NCBI GenBank assembly: GCA_002419365.1
Contig: DIGA01000116.1
Location: forward strand, 13,506 to 77,505
DNA length: 64,000 nt
From: Mageeibacillus sp. UBA5734
Lineage (GTDB): Bacteria > Bacillota > Clostridia > Saccharofermentanales > UBA5734
Direction: 5' to 3'
Every line of letters begins with the position of its first letter. Position 1 is the first letter of the stretch. Below, in pieces: positions 1 through 8,396 of this stretch. The translations under genes and the position numbers were made by a program. The notes below the pieces were generated by a model that saw only the letters and a program-made list of their open reading frames with translations, ran no database searches and was not told the origin of the DNA.

Positions 1-542
1 GCAATTCGTTCCAGGCGTTCCATGATCTGGCCCGATTTGGGATTTTTCATCATCCGGACCCGCAAATCCGGGTCGGTGGTATGGACCGAGATGTTCATCG
101 GAGAGAACCGGTAGGCAATCAGGCGGTCCAGTTCCTGGTCGGTGATATTCGTCAGGGTGACGTAGTTACCGGTCAAAAAAGTCAGGCGCAGGTCATCGTC
201 TTTGAAATACAAGGTCTTGCGCATTCCTTTGGGCAGCTGGTCAATGAAGCAGAAGACACACTTGTTGTGGCAGTGGGTGCATTCATCGAGGAGGGCTTCC
301 TCAAACTCCAGGCCGAGATCTTCGTCTTCGTCTTTTTCGATTTCATAATCGACGACAGCACCATCCGGATGCTCGATCCGGACGACGAGTTCTTCGGCAA
401 GCTGGCGCAGGCGATAGTCAAACACATCGCGCACCGGCTGGCCATCGATGGCAATCAACCGGTCACCGGCTGCAAGGTCCAGTTCTTCTGCGATGCTGCC
501 TGGCTGGCAGCCTCTGATCAGCTGGCCCTCTTTCCTGGGCAT
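1..542 (-). CDS. DUF512 radical SAM protein with PDZ-like N-terminus (partial, 3' end outside window)
   Basis: Reverse-strand reading frame opened by ATG at 542 behind a strong GGAAGGGG ribosome site; 180 codons are visible before the window edge. Residues 1-60 look like a PDZ-type domain (GDRLIAIDGQPV). They are followed by a cysteine cluster CTHCHNKCVFCFIDQLPKG and then FLTGNYVTLTN, both typical of the DUF512 (YzeC-type) family of putative Fe-S radical SAM proteins. The biochemical role of this family is not settled. It lies downstream of rpmF, separated by a terminator-like hairpin, so it probably has some independent expression. The C-terminal DUF512 domain proper is not in the window. 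Confidence 0.9.
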   Translation of the reverse strand, partial: MPRKEGQLIRGCQPGSIAEELDLAAGDRLIAIDGQPVRDVFDYRLRQLAEELVVRIEHPDGAVVDYEIEKDEDEDLGLEFEEALLDECTHCHNKCVFCFIDQLPKGMRKTLYFKDDDLRLTFLTGNYVTLTNITDQELDRLIAYRFSPMNISVHTTDPDLRVRMMKNPKSGQIMERLERI

Positions 543-560
543 GTCAGTCCCCTTCCATAG

Positions 561-596
561 AAAAAGCAGCGAGTCCGAATACTCATCCCCGCTGCG
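561..596 (-). terminator. Terminator after rpmF
   Basis: Read on the minus strand, a GCAGCG...CGCTGC stem with an inner GAGT/ACTC pair is followed by TTTTT. It lies between the rpmF stop and the DUF512 start, matching an intrinsic terminator or attenuator of the yceD-rpmF transcript. Confidence 0.7.
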
Positions 597-651
597 TCAT
601 CGTTCTGTTGCCTTTTCTTCTCGTCGCAATGCTAAAAGGGTCAAAAGAAGC

Positions 652-831
652 TTACTGAGCCACCTTGACGACTTCGCGGCCAGCGTAATAGCCACAAGCC
701 TTGCAGACCTTGTGTGCCATTTTCTTCGTGTGGCACTGCGGGCAATCAACGAGCCCCGGGACGCTCAATTTCCAGAGAGAGCGATGCCGTGAAGTTCTAG
801 CCTTGGACCATTTCCGTTTGGGGTTTGCCAT
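652..831 (-). CDS. rpmF: 50S ribosomal protein L32
   Basis: A 59-residue protein beginning MANPKRKWSKARTSRHRS, with the zinc-ribbon pairs CPQC and CKAC near residues 33-49 and the ending GREVVKVAQ. Length and motifs match bacterial L32 of the four-cysteine, zinc-binding type. It sits 40 bases downstream of yceD, the classical yceD-rpmF arrangement, and is followed by a terminator. The ATG at 831 follows a GGTGAATTGGA stretch. Confidence 0.97.
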   Translation of the reverse strand: MANPKRKWSKARTSRHRSLWKLSVPGLVDCPQCHTKKMAHKVCKACGYYAGREVVKVAQ

Positions 832-871
832 TCCAATTCACCTCCATGTTGTGCGCAAGGTTAGCGTCCGG

Positions 872-1390
872 CTAATCCTGCAGCAGTTGTTTCAATTGAC
901 TGAAGGGGGACTCCTGGTCTGGATGATCATCCCCGCACGTGCAGTGTCCAAGGTTGAGATTCTGGCCGCAGACTGGACACAAGCCTTGGCAATCCGGACT
1001 GCAGACGATCTTTTGCGGCTCAGAAAGCAGCAGATTGTCATGCAGCGCCTGTCGGATATCTATCACATGTCCCTCGTACCGATACCCTTCCTCATCGAGG
1101 CCGGTATTGGTGGCAAGAAGGCCTGGCCGGTAATCCTCGGCGACATCGGCAGCCAGGTCACTGGTCACCGGGACGAGGCAGCGGGCACAGGGTTCTGTCA
1201 GGGTGGCGTGAAGCTTGCCATCCAGGCGATAACTGCCCTTGCCGGTGTTTTCGATCCGCCCGGAGAACGAAATTGCCGAGAATCCGGCAGTGTCCCCAGG
1301 GTCCAAACCCAGTTCAGCTGAGCTTGGGGCCAGATCGAGTTCCAGGAAATCACCTGTATGATGTGAAATCGGCAAGATATCAATCAGCAC
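872..1390 (-). CDS. yceD: YceD/DUF177 family protein (23S rRNA accumulation protein)
   Basis: A 172-residue protein with the DUF177 pattern: a central PCARC cysteine pair around residues 88-92, a later acidic segment DVAEDYRPG, and a C-terminal CSPDC...CPVCG...CTCG cluster as in Firmicute and cyanobacterial members. The family is linked to 23S rRNA and large-subunit accumulation and is almost always placed before rpmF, as here. The start codon is GTG at 1390, placed 7 bases after a GGAGGTG site. A very good sigma-A promoter lies immediately upstream, inside the 3' end of the DUF1934 gene, so yceD-rpmF can be transcribed separately from ddl-murI. Confidence 0.92.
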   Translation of the reverse strand: MLIDILPISHHTGDFLELDLAPSSAELGLDPGDTAGFSAISFSGRIENTGKGSYRLDGKLHATLTEPCARCLVPVTSDLAADVAEDYRPGLLATNTGLDEEGYRYEGHVIDIRQALHDNLLLSEPQKIVCSPDCQGLCPVCGQNLNLGHCTCGDDHPDQESPFSQLKQLLQD

Positions 1391-1416
1391 AGGACACCTC
1401 CAAACACGCGAACAAC

Positions 1417-1445
1417 ATTATCCCAGACTGGACGGTATCTGTCAA
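1417..1445 (-). promoter_or_regulatory. Sigma-A promoter for yceD-rpmF
   Basis: On the minus strand TTGACA (1445-1440), a 17-base spacer, then GATAAT (1422-1417). The -35 box overlaps the last codons of the DUF1934 gene. Confidence 0.85.
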
Positions 1446-1873
1446 CCTTTCAAGCGAATTTCCAGATCCAGTTTCTGGGTGGCCGTTTCCTGCTGGTTGA
1501 AATCGATGGAATAGCCCAGATGAATGGACCCACCATCTGCACCAAGCGTTGACTGGGCTTTGGTGGTGTAGATTCCGATGGCCAGGTTGCCATAGGGCGT
1601 CGCCAGGTTGGTGATATGGCGGCTGCCCTGGACAAAGACCATTTCCATCTCATGACTGCCGCTTCGCAGCAAGGTCACAGTGCCATCCGAATCAACCCGG
1701 ATGGTGGTCCGCGTCCCGTCAAGGCCGGTCGCTTCACTTTCATCGTACGCAACAAGCCAGCTGTCATTTTTCTTGTACAACTGGCCTTCTGTGGTCAGGC
1801 GAATGGCCTGGGGTTCTTCGTCCGCCCCCCATTGCTGGCCTTCGATGGTGATCATGGCATTGTTGTGGATCAT
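1442..1873 (-). CDS. DUF1934 domain protein (beta-barrel, calycin-like)
   Basis: A 143-residue soluble protein matching the DUF1934/YwiB-type family: N-terminal MITIEGQQW, middle LYKKNDSWLVAYDESEATGL, and a late LGYSIDFNQQ strand. Family members are small predicted lipocalin-like barrels of unknown function, often near murI or argS in Clostridia. It starts 12 bases after the murI stop with a GAGGAAA site, so it is probably the third gene of a ddl-murI-DUF1934 transcript. An internal ATG at codon 7 is an alternative start. Confidence 0.8.
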   Translation of the reverse strand: MIHNNAMITIEGQQWGADEEPQAIRLTTEGQLYKKNDSWLVAYDESEATGLDGTRTTIRVDSDGTVTLLRSGSHEMEMVFVQGSRHITNLATPYGNLAIGIYTTKAQSTLGADGGSIHLGYSIDFNQQETATQKLDLEIRLKG

Positions 1874-1885
1874 GGCAGGATTTCC

Positions 1886-2701
1886 TCAGTAACGTTCAAT
1901 ATCGATGCAGCCAGCGGCAAGAATCGGTTGATCCATGAAAACGCTGCCCAATTCCTGGAATTGCCGGGCATCATCGCTGGTATAGTAGGAATGACTGGCT
2001 GGTGCATCACCTTGATTGAGCAAATTCTGGCTGTGAAGGACAGATTCGACGCGGGCAGCCACCTTGGAGCCCGCATTGACTAGCCGGACGGACTGGCCCA
2101 TCGTCCGGGCAATCACTGGGACGAGCAATGGATAATGGGTACAGCCCAGGATCAAGGTATCGATCCCAGCCTTTTTGAGCGGCTGGAGATATTCATCCGC
2201 CACAGCCTGGCTGACCGGATGGTCCCACCAGCCTTCTTCAGCGAGTCCGACAAACAGAGGGCAAGCCTGCTGGATGATCTGGGGGGTATCCGTCGAAGCG
2301 GCACGGACCGCTTCGACATAGACACCGCTGTTGACGGTTCCTTTGGTCCCGATGATGCCGATTTTCTGGTTGGTCGTCGCGGCTGCACCTGCATTTGCGC
2401 CCGGCGTGATCACTTCGATCACCGGCACCGGGGCGAAGTTGCGCACAGCCTCAAATGCATGCGAGCTGGCAGTGTTGCAGGCAATCACGATCATCTTGAC
2501 CTTTTTTTCCAGCAAAAAACGGGCAATCTGCAGGGAATATTTGATGATGGTTTCTTTGGATTTCGTGCCATAGGGAGTCCGGCCGGAATCGCCAAAATAG
2601 ATGGTGCTTTCACAGGGCAGCCGTTCATGAATGGCGCGCAGAACAGTCAACCCGCCCAGGCCTGAATCAAAAACCCCGATCGGCAAGTGGGCTGGATTCA
2701 T
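1886..2701 (-). CDS. murI: Glutamate racemase
   Basis: 271 residues from the ATG at 2701. GVFDSGLGGLTVLRAI at the N-terminus, the catalytic cysteine in VIACNTASSHA, the second catalytic cysteine in LILGCTHYPLL, and YFGDSGRTPYG are all intact. The enzyme makes D-glutamate for peptidoglycan precursor synthesis in the cytoplasm. The chosen start overlaps the ddl stop by four bases (ATGA), with a GGAG site 7 bases upstream, which implies translational coupling. The longer frame up to 2752 lacks family homology. The pairing with ddl supplies both D-amino acids of the stem peptide. Confidence 0.96.
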   Translation of the reverse strand: MNPAHLPIGVFDSGLGGLTVLRAIHERLPCESTIYFGDSGRTPYGTKSKETIIKYSLQIARFLLEKKVKMIVIACNTASSHAFEAVRNFAPVPVIEVITPGANAGAAATTNQKIGIIGTKGTVNSGVYVEAVRAASTDTPQIIQQACPLFVGLAEEGWWDHPVSQAVADEYLQPLKKAGIDTLILGCTHYPLLVPVIARTMGQSVRLVNAGSKVAARVESVLHSQNLLNQGDAPASHSYYTSDDARQFQELGSVFMDQPILAAGCIDIERY

Positions 2702-3795
2702 ATCTGCTCCTGCCTCGTGCGTGATTTTTTCTCTGCGACGGCGTACTGGCACAGTTTTTTGACCAGCATCTCCAGTGGTACACCGGAAGCCGCAAAGGCT
2801 TTGGGGAAAATGCTGATCGGTGTAAAGCCCGGCAGGGTATTGATTTCATTGATCAACAGGCGATTGGTATCGCGTTCGAGGAAAAAGTCCACGCGTGACA
2901 AGCCTCTGCACCCAAGCGCTTTGTACGCCTTGATCGCCAGCCGACGCACCTTGGCCGCCAGCTCAGCCGGCAATTCAGCCGGGACCAGAACTTCGGCACC
3001 GTCAGCTTTGAAATATTTGGCTTCGTAATCGTAGTATTCGACCGATTCACTGGTGCGAACCTCACCAATCACGGCTGTTTTTGGAGATTCATTGCCCATC
3101 ACGGCGACTTCAATCTCGCGCGCCCGGATGAATTCCTCGACGATCACCTGGTTATCAAACTGGCTGACAATCTTCAGGGCTTCCACCAGGCTGGTACTGT
3201 CGTCGGCCCGCTGGGTGCCAACTGAGGATCCACCATTGTTTGGCTTGAGGAAACAGGGGTATCCGATCTTGCTTTCCACGCGGCTGGCAACCCTTTGTGG
3301 ATTGCGCTCGATCTCAGACCGAGTGACGGCCAAATAGCGGCACTGTGGAATGCGTGCTGCCTTGAAAAGGATTTTGGCATGGAGCTTGTCCATTCCGGCA
3401 GCCGATGCCAGGACACCACAGCCAACATACGGAATACCTGACAGTTCCAGAAGACCTTGCAAGGTGCCATCTTCGTTATTGATGCCATGGACAGCTGGGA
3501 AAACCACATCGGGCAGCTGGGCGTGGAACTGGGTGATAAATTCACGCGGTGAACGCACAGGGACTGGCAATTGGCCAGCGGTCTGTTCCCGGGCCATTTT
3601 TTCCCAGGAACCATCGAGGATCGCCTCATCCGGTCCTGTATAGGCCAGCCAGTCACCATTCTGGGCAATTCCTGTGCATTGGACTGAGTAGCCAGCCCGG
3701 CGCAGACCACCGACGATATTGAAAGCCGAACGCAACGAGATCACATGTTCCGTCGACACACCACCAAATAAAACCAGGACTTTCCGAATCGCCAT
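2698..3795 (-). CDS. ddl: D-alanine--D-alanine ligase
   Basis: 365 residues from the ATG at 3795 (SD AGAGGTG). It is an ATP-grasp ligase: LVLFGGVSTEH at the N-terminus, FLKPNNGGSSVG for the nucleotide loop, YYDYEAKYF for the omega loop, LSRVDFF and INEINTLPGFTPIS for the metal-binding end. The omega loop carries the Tyr typical of D-Ala-D-Ala rather than the Lys-type loop of VanA-like D-lactate ligases, so vancomycin-type resistance is not suggested. It is the first gene of the ddl-murI-DUF1934 operon, with a good promoter at 3874-3902. Confidence 0.95.
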   Translation of the reverse strand: MAIRKVLVLFGGVSTEHVISLRSAFNIVGGLRRAGYSVQCTGIAQNGDWLAYTGPDEAILDGSWEKMAREQTAGQLPVPVRSPREFITQFHAQLPDVVFPAVHGINNEDGTLQGLLELSGIPYVGCGVLASAAGMDKLHAKILFKAARIPQCRYLAVTRSEIERNPQRVASRVESKIGYPCFLKPNNGGSSVGTQRADDSTSLVEALKIVSQFDNQVIVEEFIRAREIEVAVMGNESPKTAVIGEVRTSESVEYYDYEAKYFKADGAEVLVPAELPAELAAKVRRLAIKAYKALGCRGLSRVDFFLERDTNRLLINEINTLPGFTPISIFPKAFAASGVPLEMLVKKLCQYAVAEKKSRTRQEQI

Positions 3796-3873
3796 TGATA
3801 CGATACACCTCTCGATCACCGGCACATGGACAGCAGGAACAAGCCATCCAGCGGCCGGGTCAATATCCGATTC

Positions 3874-3902
3874 AGTTTAGCCCAGAGACCGGAGGTGGTC
3901 AA
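3874..3902 (-). promoter_or_regulatory. Sigma-A promoter for ddl-murI
   Basis: Minus-strand TTGACC (3902-3897), 17-base spacer, TAAACT (3879-3874). It lies just outside repeat element A. Confidence 0.7.
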
Positions 3903-3920
3903 GGAGTGGCAGGTTGAGGC

Positions 3921-4154
3921 TCTTTGCTTTTCCCCGTGATGTTACTGTGAAAAGCGTGACATGTTCGGAGGGAATGTTCCGTCCATGGTGCCAGACCTGC
4001 CGGCCAGGGAGCTTCAATGATGTGAAAGCAAACCAGACCTGCCGTCAAAACTGGCACGTCTCAAAAACTTTCCTCAAATCTTCCATGCCCCATGGCCACA
4101 CTCTTGCTGGAATCCGCTGCATTTTTACATGCCTTTCACGGAAACAAGCAAAGA
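3921..4154. repeat. Palindrome-cluster element, copy A (short)
   Basis: A non-coding block of about 230 bases in the gap between the divergent ddl and 4320 genes. Left end TCTTTGCTTTTCCCCGTGA and right end TTTCACGGAAACAAGCAAAG are inverted repeats of one another and match the ends of copies B and C. An internal stretch at 3953-4000 is shared almost base for base with 58341-58390 in copy C, including the unit GGAATGTTCCGTCCATGG then TGCCAGACCTGC. GTGCCAG (3988) and CTGGCAC (4054) form a further inverted pair. The rest of this gap (4155-4278) shows nothing recognisable. Confidence 0.75.
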
Positions 4155-4278
4155 ACCCAGGGGGATCATCCGGCTTGCTCAGACATCCTCGTCGCTTGCG
4201 CGCCTGCGGAACTCGCCGCCGGATGGCCCCCTGTCATTCTTGACACAGGGAAAAATGGATAAAGCATCCATCCAGCGG

Positions 4279-4284
4279 TATAAT
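4279..4284 (+). promoter_or_regulatory. -10 box upstream of the 4320 gene
   Basis: Perfect TATAAT 35 bases before the ATG. The best-spaced -35 (TGGATA) is weak. The gene start has an AAGGA site. Confidence 0.5.
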
Positions 4285-4319
4285 AGCGTCAACAATCGCA
4301 CGATAAGGATTCCAAGCCC

Positions 4320-4745
4320 ATGGCTCGTCGTTTATCTCCTGATTCCATCGACCCTTTCATCCTGGCCTATGCGGCCAGGCTTTGGACCATCGCCGGGCTG
4401 GTGCTGGCGACTGCTGGGCTGATGGCTGTCCTTTCCACTGCTTTCATGACCAATTGGCGCGTGGCGCTGCTGCCCCTCATCATTTTCCTGCCGGCCATCG
4501 CTGCAACGTTCTGGCAACGCAGCCGTCTTGTATCCGGCCGTGCCGTGCCGGAGTCGATTGCCATTCGCTATCACAGGACGATGCCATGTGAAATCGTGCG
4601 CCTGATGCTCTGGTTAGTCGCCATCGTAGTCTTCCTGCTCTGGGGGCTGGCCGGTGGCTGGTCCCTGGCCTGGCTGGTGCTGGTTGCAGCAGGTCTTGTC
4701 GAATGGATACTGGACAAGATCTTCAAGGGCAGAGGGTGTCCATGA
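4320..4745 (+). CDS. Small integral membrane protein of unknown function
   Basis: A 141-residue protein that I do not recognise. It has a short N-terminal head, about four hydrophobic segments (roughly residues 22-44, 48-64, 93-110 and 112-130), a basic stretch between helices 2 and 3 (residues 65-85), and a short basic tail (KIFKGRG). The start follows AAGGATT at good spacing, with TATAAT upstream. Its stop overlaps the start of the pseudouridine synthase by four bases (ATGA), so the two are translationally coupled. No catalytic motif is visible. Confidence 0.75.
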   Translation: MARRLSPDSIDPFILAYAARLWTIAGLVLATAGLMAVLSTAFMTNWRVALLPLIIFLPAIAATFWQRSRLVSGRAVPESIAIRYHRTMPCEIVRLMLWLVAIVVFLLWGLAGGWSLAWLVLVAAGLVEWILDKIFKGRGCP

Positions 4746-5773
4746 TCCACCATCGGATTGTCATGACTGAACAACAGGCAGCCAGACGAGTCATCCCTGC
4801 CCTGACCGGATCGGTACCGGGGCTGAAATCGGCCCAGGTCTACAAAGCACTGCGCCGCAAGGATGTACGCCTCAACGGACGCAAGATTCAGACAGACCAG
4901 GCCGTTGCCTGCGGGGATGTGATTGATTTATACCTGCCCGACCAGGCCAATCCGGAGGATGAACGGAGCGGCTTGAGTGAGGCGGTATCGGCAGGCAGCA
5001 CACCTGCCTACCAGGTCGTGTATCAGGACAATGCGCTGCTCATACTCAATAAAATGGCAGGGGTCGTTGTCCATGGCACAGCCAACGCCCAGGATGAAGA
5101 GGAAGACACTCTGATCGATACCGTCAGGTCAGATTTCAAGGATCCGGGTCTGGTCTTGTGCCATCGCCTTGATCGCAATACAGGGGGTTTGATCATCCTG
5201 GCCCGCAACAAGGATATCCAGAACGCGGTCATGGAACTGATGCAGCAGGGCAAGATCACGAAACGGTATCACTGCCTGGTCAGAGGTGATCCACAAACGG
5301 GCCAGAAGATCCGAACCGCTGACGGACTCGAGTTTTACCAGATTGAAGCCTATCTGGAAAAGCGGGCCCGCCAGAACGAAGTCTTCATTCACGATGAAAG
5401 GCGACCTGGCGATGTGCCGGTCATCACCCGTTACCGGGTTTTGCGCCGGTTTCCGGGTTTTGGCCCTGAAAGCGAGCCAGTTTGTGAACTCGAAGTGGAA
5501 CTGGTCACCGGTCGCACACACCAGATCCGGGCTCACCTGGCGCATCTTGGCCACCCCCTGCTGGGTGACGGCAAATATGGGCGCAATGCCTATAACCGCT
5601 TCTTCAAGGGTCGCCAGGGGGCCCTCAGCCGCCAACAGCTCTTTGCCTGCCAGTTAACCTTTTCGCCAGCCATCCGGACAGGCAGCATCGCCCATCTGGC
5701 TGGCAAAACGCTCCAAGTGGAGCCAAACTATGACCTGGACCTGCCCGGGGCAGAGAGCGGGATGCGTGGATAA
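4742..5773 (+). CDS. RluA-family rRNA pseudouridine synthase
   Basis: 343 residues from the ATG at 4742. An S4-like RNA-binding domain comes first (residues 1-65, LKSAQVYKALRRKDVRLNG), then the RluA catalytic domain with the Asp in HRLDRNTGGLIILA and the C-terminal TGRTHQIRAHLAHLGHPLLG. It isomerises uridine to pseudouridine in ribosomal RNA; the target position cannot be read from sequence. Position 7 of the motif is Gly (NTGGL) where many homologues have Ser. It ends 6 bases from the convergent mrpD gene, with no obvious terminator between them. Confidence 0.93.
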   Translation: MIHHRIVMTEQQAARRVIPALTGSVPGLKSAQVYKALRRKDVRLNGRKIQTDQAVACGDVIDLYLPDQANPEDERSGLSEAVSAGSTPAYQVVYQDNALLILNKMAGVVVHGTANAQDEEEDTLIDTVRSDFKDPGLVLCHRLDRNTGGLIILARNKDIQNAVMELMQQGKITKRYHCLVRGDPQTGQKIRTADGLEFYQIEAYLEKRARQNEVFIHDERRPGDVPVITRYRVLRRFPGFGPESEPVCELEVELVTGRTHQIRAHLAHLGHPLLGDGKYGRNAYNRFFKGRQGALSRQQLFACQLTFSPAIRTGSIAHLAGKTLQVEPNYDLDLPGAESGMRG

Positions 5774-5779
5774 TACTTT

Positions 5780-7396
5780 CTACCGGGCCTGCCAGACCAC
5801 ATAAAGCAGCAGGAAGGTAAAAAATCCGGCCTGGCTGGCCACGATGCCATTGAAAGTCAATTCAAACCGGCCAGAGGATTTCAGCCAGGCACGTTTTTTC
5901 AGCAGGCCAAAGTACAGGGCAGCAGCGGCAATCACCAGAAGCAAAAAGATCAAAGTTTTTGTGGGAAAACTGGTTGCGCCGATCGACATGGGCAGGCCAA
6001 AAAGAACGGTGGTCAAGGATTCGCTGAACACACCACCAAGCAAACACAGAATACCCATGAACAGAACGACCCCTTCTGAAAGCAAGTCCGTCGTGTGAAT
6101 GCCTTTCCGCTTTCCAGGCCAGGCTTTGGGGCCGAACAAGATGGTTGAAAACTTGGTAAAGGATAAGATCGTGCCGAAATTGATGAGCAGCAGGCCGTAT
6201 TCCAGCCAGCTCCCTGTGCTGCCATAGCCAATCCAGTATTTGGAGACACTGCCGTTGAAAAAAGGCGCACCGGTGATACCCAGGATTGCCAGTGCTGTTG
6301 CTGCTCCTGTAAGGGGCATGGTCCGGAAGACGCCTTTGATTTCAAACAGGTTTCTAGTCTGGTATCGGCGGATGATCAGGCCTGCAGCCAGAAACAAGGT
6401 TGATTTGAACAGGGCATGATTGATGATGTGGTAGAACGCACCAAAGCTTGCCGGTTCACTGCCCTGGTTGAGGCCGATCATGATCAGGCCGATCTGGGAG
6501 ACGGTATGGTAAGCCAGGATCAGCTTGATGTCCTTTTGCATCAAAGCCAGGATGAAGCCGACCACTGCCGTTATGAAACCCAGGACCAGGAACAGCTCCC
6601 TGGTGTCCACGACAGGGGAAAAGACAGTTTGCAACCTCTCGTATAGGTACACACCGCTTTTGACGTAAATACCGGATAACACGGCTGACACAGCTGACGG
6701 TGCGCTGGGTGTGCCATGCGCCTTGGGCAGCCAGGAGAACAACGGCATCAGGGCAGACTTGAGGCTGGCAGCCACCATGAGGAATACATAGGGCAGGAGC
6801 AAGGATGACGGATCAGGATGGCCAGGAATCTGGCCGGCCAGCAGCTTGAGATCGAGCAGTCCTGTTGCTTTATACAGGATGCCCGTTCCCATCAGGAAAA
6901 AAGACATGGAGACTGTGTTGACCAACAGGTAAATCAGACCATCGTACATGGCCTGGCTGTCTTTTTTAAACATGATCAGGACACTGTTGACCAGAGTCGC
7001 AACCTCCAGCAGGACGAACAAGTTGAATAAATCACCTGAAAGAAAAATACCGTTGATCAGACCCTGCATAGAGGTAAACAAGAACAGGAACAGGCGGTCT
7101 TTTTCTGCCCGGTTCCATTCATACAAGCCTGCCAGGGCATACACCAGGGCTGTCAGGAGAATCAAATCGATCGCAAGAAAATCAGCCCGCAAAGTGATCG
7201 CGGCAAAAACAGGCCAGTTGCCCAAGGTTTGCTCGACCATGCCAGTTTGCCGGATCCCCAGGAATACCCAGACCGACAGGGCAAACAGGACACCCCGAAA
7301 AAGGGTGACCAGAAGGCGGGACAGTCGCGTTGGCAGCAGCAGGGCCAGCGTTCCGATCCAGACCGGTCCGACCACAAGCCAGATCAAATAAGGCAT
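5780..7396 (-). CDS. mrpD: Mrp/Mbh antiporter large subunit (MrpD/MbhH-like)
   Basis: A protein of 538 residues with about 14 membrane helices. It belongs to the NuoL/M/N antiporter-like family (proton_antipo_M). Ion-path signatures include ALMPLFSWLPKAHGTPSAPSA, a Lys-containing helix (KDIKLILAYHTVSQIGLIMIG) and HIINHALFKSTLF. It is the last gene of the operon, starting 2 bases after mrpC with GGAAGGG. It is the only large antiporter-type subunit in this operon; canonical seven-subunit Mrp systems have a second one as the N-terminal half of MrpA. The likely role is Na+/H+ exchange across the cytoplasmic membrane. Confidence 0.92.
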   Translation of the reverse strand: MPYLIWLVVGPVWIGTLALLLPTRLSRLLVTLFRGVLFALSVWVFLGIRQTGMVEQTLGNWPVFAAITLRADFLAIDLILLTALVYALAGLYEWNRAEKDRLFLFLFTSMQGLINGIFLSGDLFNLFVLLEVATLVNSVLIMFKKDSQAMYDGLIYLLVNTVSMSFFLMGTGILYKATGLLDLKLLAGQIPGHPDPSSLLLPYVFLMVAASLKSALMPLFSWLPKAHGTPSAPSAVSAVLSGIYVKSGVYLYERLQTVFSPVVDTRELFLVLGFITAVVGFILALMQKDIKLILAYHTVSQIGLIMIGLNQGSEPASFGAFYHIINHALFKSTLFLAAGLIIRRYQTRNLFEIKGVFRTMPLTGAATALAILGITGAPFFNGSVSKYWIGYGSTGSWLEYGLLLINFGTILSFTKFSTILFGPKAWPGKRKGIHTTDLLSEGVVLFMGILCLLGGVFSESLTTVLFGLPMSIGATSFPTKTLIFLLLVIAAAALYFGLLKKRAWLKSSGRFELTFNGIVASQAGFFTFLLLYVVWQAR

Positions 7397-7398
7397 GG

Positions 7399-7746
7399 TC
7401 AACCCTTCCGTTTCCATTTAGCCCTCAGCCAGTTGGTTGTCCCGTACTGGTGATACAGGTGGATGACCATGGTCAGGGCAACTGCCGTGGTACCGATGCC
7501 AATGACAATATCTGTGATCATCATGGCCTGGGGCAAGGGGTCAGCCACAGCAGCGGCTGTTGAAACGTCACCGATCGGCGGGACCGGATGAACAGACACC
7601 CCGGCCGACAAGAAATACAGGATAATGGCGGATTGCATGACACCAAGGGAAATGATGGCCTTGACCATATTGCGCCGGGCGACAAGTCCATAGACACCGA
7701 TGAAAAACAAGACCAGGCTGATGTTTTCACCATTGATCCACTGCAT
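7399..7746 (-). CDS. mrpC: Mrp antiporter subunit C (NuoK-like)
   Basis: 115 residues with three helices in the NuoK/MnhC pattern: GVYGLVARRNMVKAIISLGV and PQAMMITDIVIGIGTTAVAL. These are the two conserved membrane stretches of the family. It starts directly after the mrpB stop (TAG then ATG) and precedes mrpD by 2 bases. In Mrp complexes this subunit packs between the B and D subunits and helps form the ion path. Confidence 0.93.
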   Translation of the reverse strand: MQWINGENISLVLFFIGVYGLVARRNMVKAIISLGVMQSAIILYFLSAGVSVHPVPPIGDVSTAAAVADPLPQAMMITDIVIGIGTTAVALTMVIHLYHQYGTTNWLRAKWKRKG

Positions 7747-8139
7747 CTAGAGCCCTCCTTCATGAAAAACGAAACGCAGGAAGATCAAGGTCAGGCCAGC
7801 ACCGACCTTGAATCCAATCAGGATGTTCATGATGGTCATGTACAACTGGTTTTGCCACAATGAAAGTTGCACGGGTAGCACAATCACAACGAGAACGGAC
7901 AGCAGGACCAAGGCCAGATAGAGGATTTTCTCCATGAATTGCAGGGTCCTGATCCGGATGTCTTCATAAGGGTAGATGACATAATGGCTGATGAAGACAG
8001 TCGCCAGGATGGCTCCACCCTGGAAGCCACCCCCGGGTGAAGAGTGCCCATTGAAGATCAGGTAAATGGCCAGCAGGAGCATCAGCGGGTTCAAAAGGCC
8101 AATCACGACGCGGATGATGGGGCTGTCCTGGTACATCAT
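7747..8139 (-). CDS. mrpB: Mrp antiporter subunit B (MnhB domain)
   Basis: 130 residues, four predicted helices, with NGHSSPGGGFQGGAILAT, the hallmark of MnhB. The start overlaps the stop of the preceding MbhE-like gene (ATGA). A second ATG one codon later is possible. It belongs to the membrane arm of the antiporter. Confidence 0.93.
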   Translation of the reverse strand: MMYQDSPIIRVVIGLLNPLMLLLAIYLIFNGHSSPGGGFQGGAILATVFISHYVIYPYEDIRIRTLQFMEKILYLALVLLSVLVVIVLPVQLSLWQNQLYMTIMNILIGFKVGAGLTLIFLRFVFHEGGL

Positions 8140-8396
8140 CGGCGTGTCCCCCGCCAGGACAGGTGGATGATGGCCGCAGCACAGACGAGCAGCAGCAAGG
8201 TTTCAAACAAGGTGTCATAAAGCCGGTAATTGAGGTAGATGCCGGTCACCGCATTGGCAGCCCCCGTGTCTGGCAAACTGTTATTCAGATAGAAGTCAGT
8301 CGCGGGAGAAGAGGTTGCCTGATGCAGCTGCAGATAAACTGTCAGGACAGCACCTGTCAAAATCATCATGAGCAAGGCTTTGACCCATCGCTTCAT
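8136..8396 (-). CDS. MbhE-like subunit (detached part of MrpA C-terminus)
   Basis: 86 residues with two helices and the conserved NAVTGIYLNYRLYDTLFE stretch, which matches MbhE and the corresponding C-terminal segment of full-length MrpA. Having it as a separate small gene is the arrangement of membrane-bound hydrogenase (Mbh) and related split Mrp systems. It overlaps both neighbours by four bases. Confidence 0.85.
   Translation of the reverse strand: MKRWVKALLMMILTGAVLTVYLQLHQATSSPATDFYLNNSLPDTGAANAVTGIYLNYRLYDTLFETLLLLVCAAAIIHLSWRGTRR

Noticed and set aside
2698..3795. VanA-type D-Ala-D-Lac ligase
   Set aside because: The omega loop has the YDYEAKY pattern of D-Ala-D-Ala ligases and no vanH or vanX neighbours occur.
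3826..4319. CRISPR-like array in the intergenic repeats
   Set aside because: Repeats are palindromic modules of unequal spacing bounded by inverted ends, not regularly spaced direct repeats with unique spacers, and no cas genes are present.
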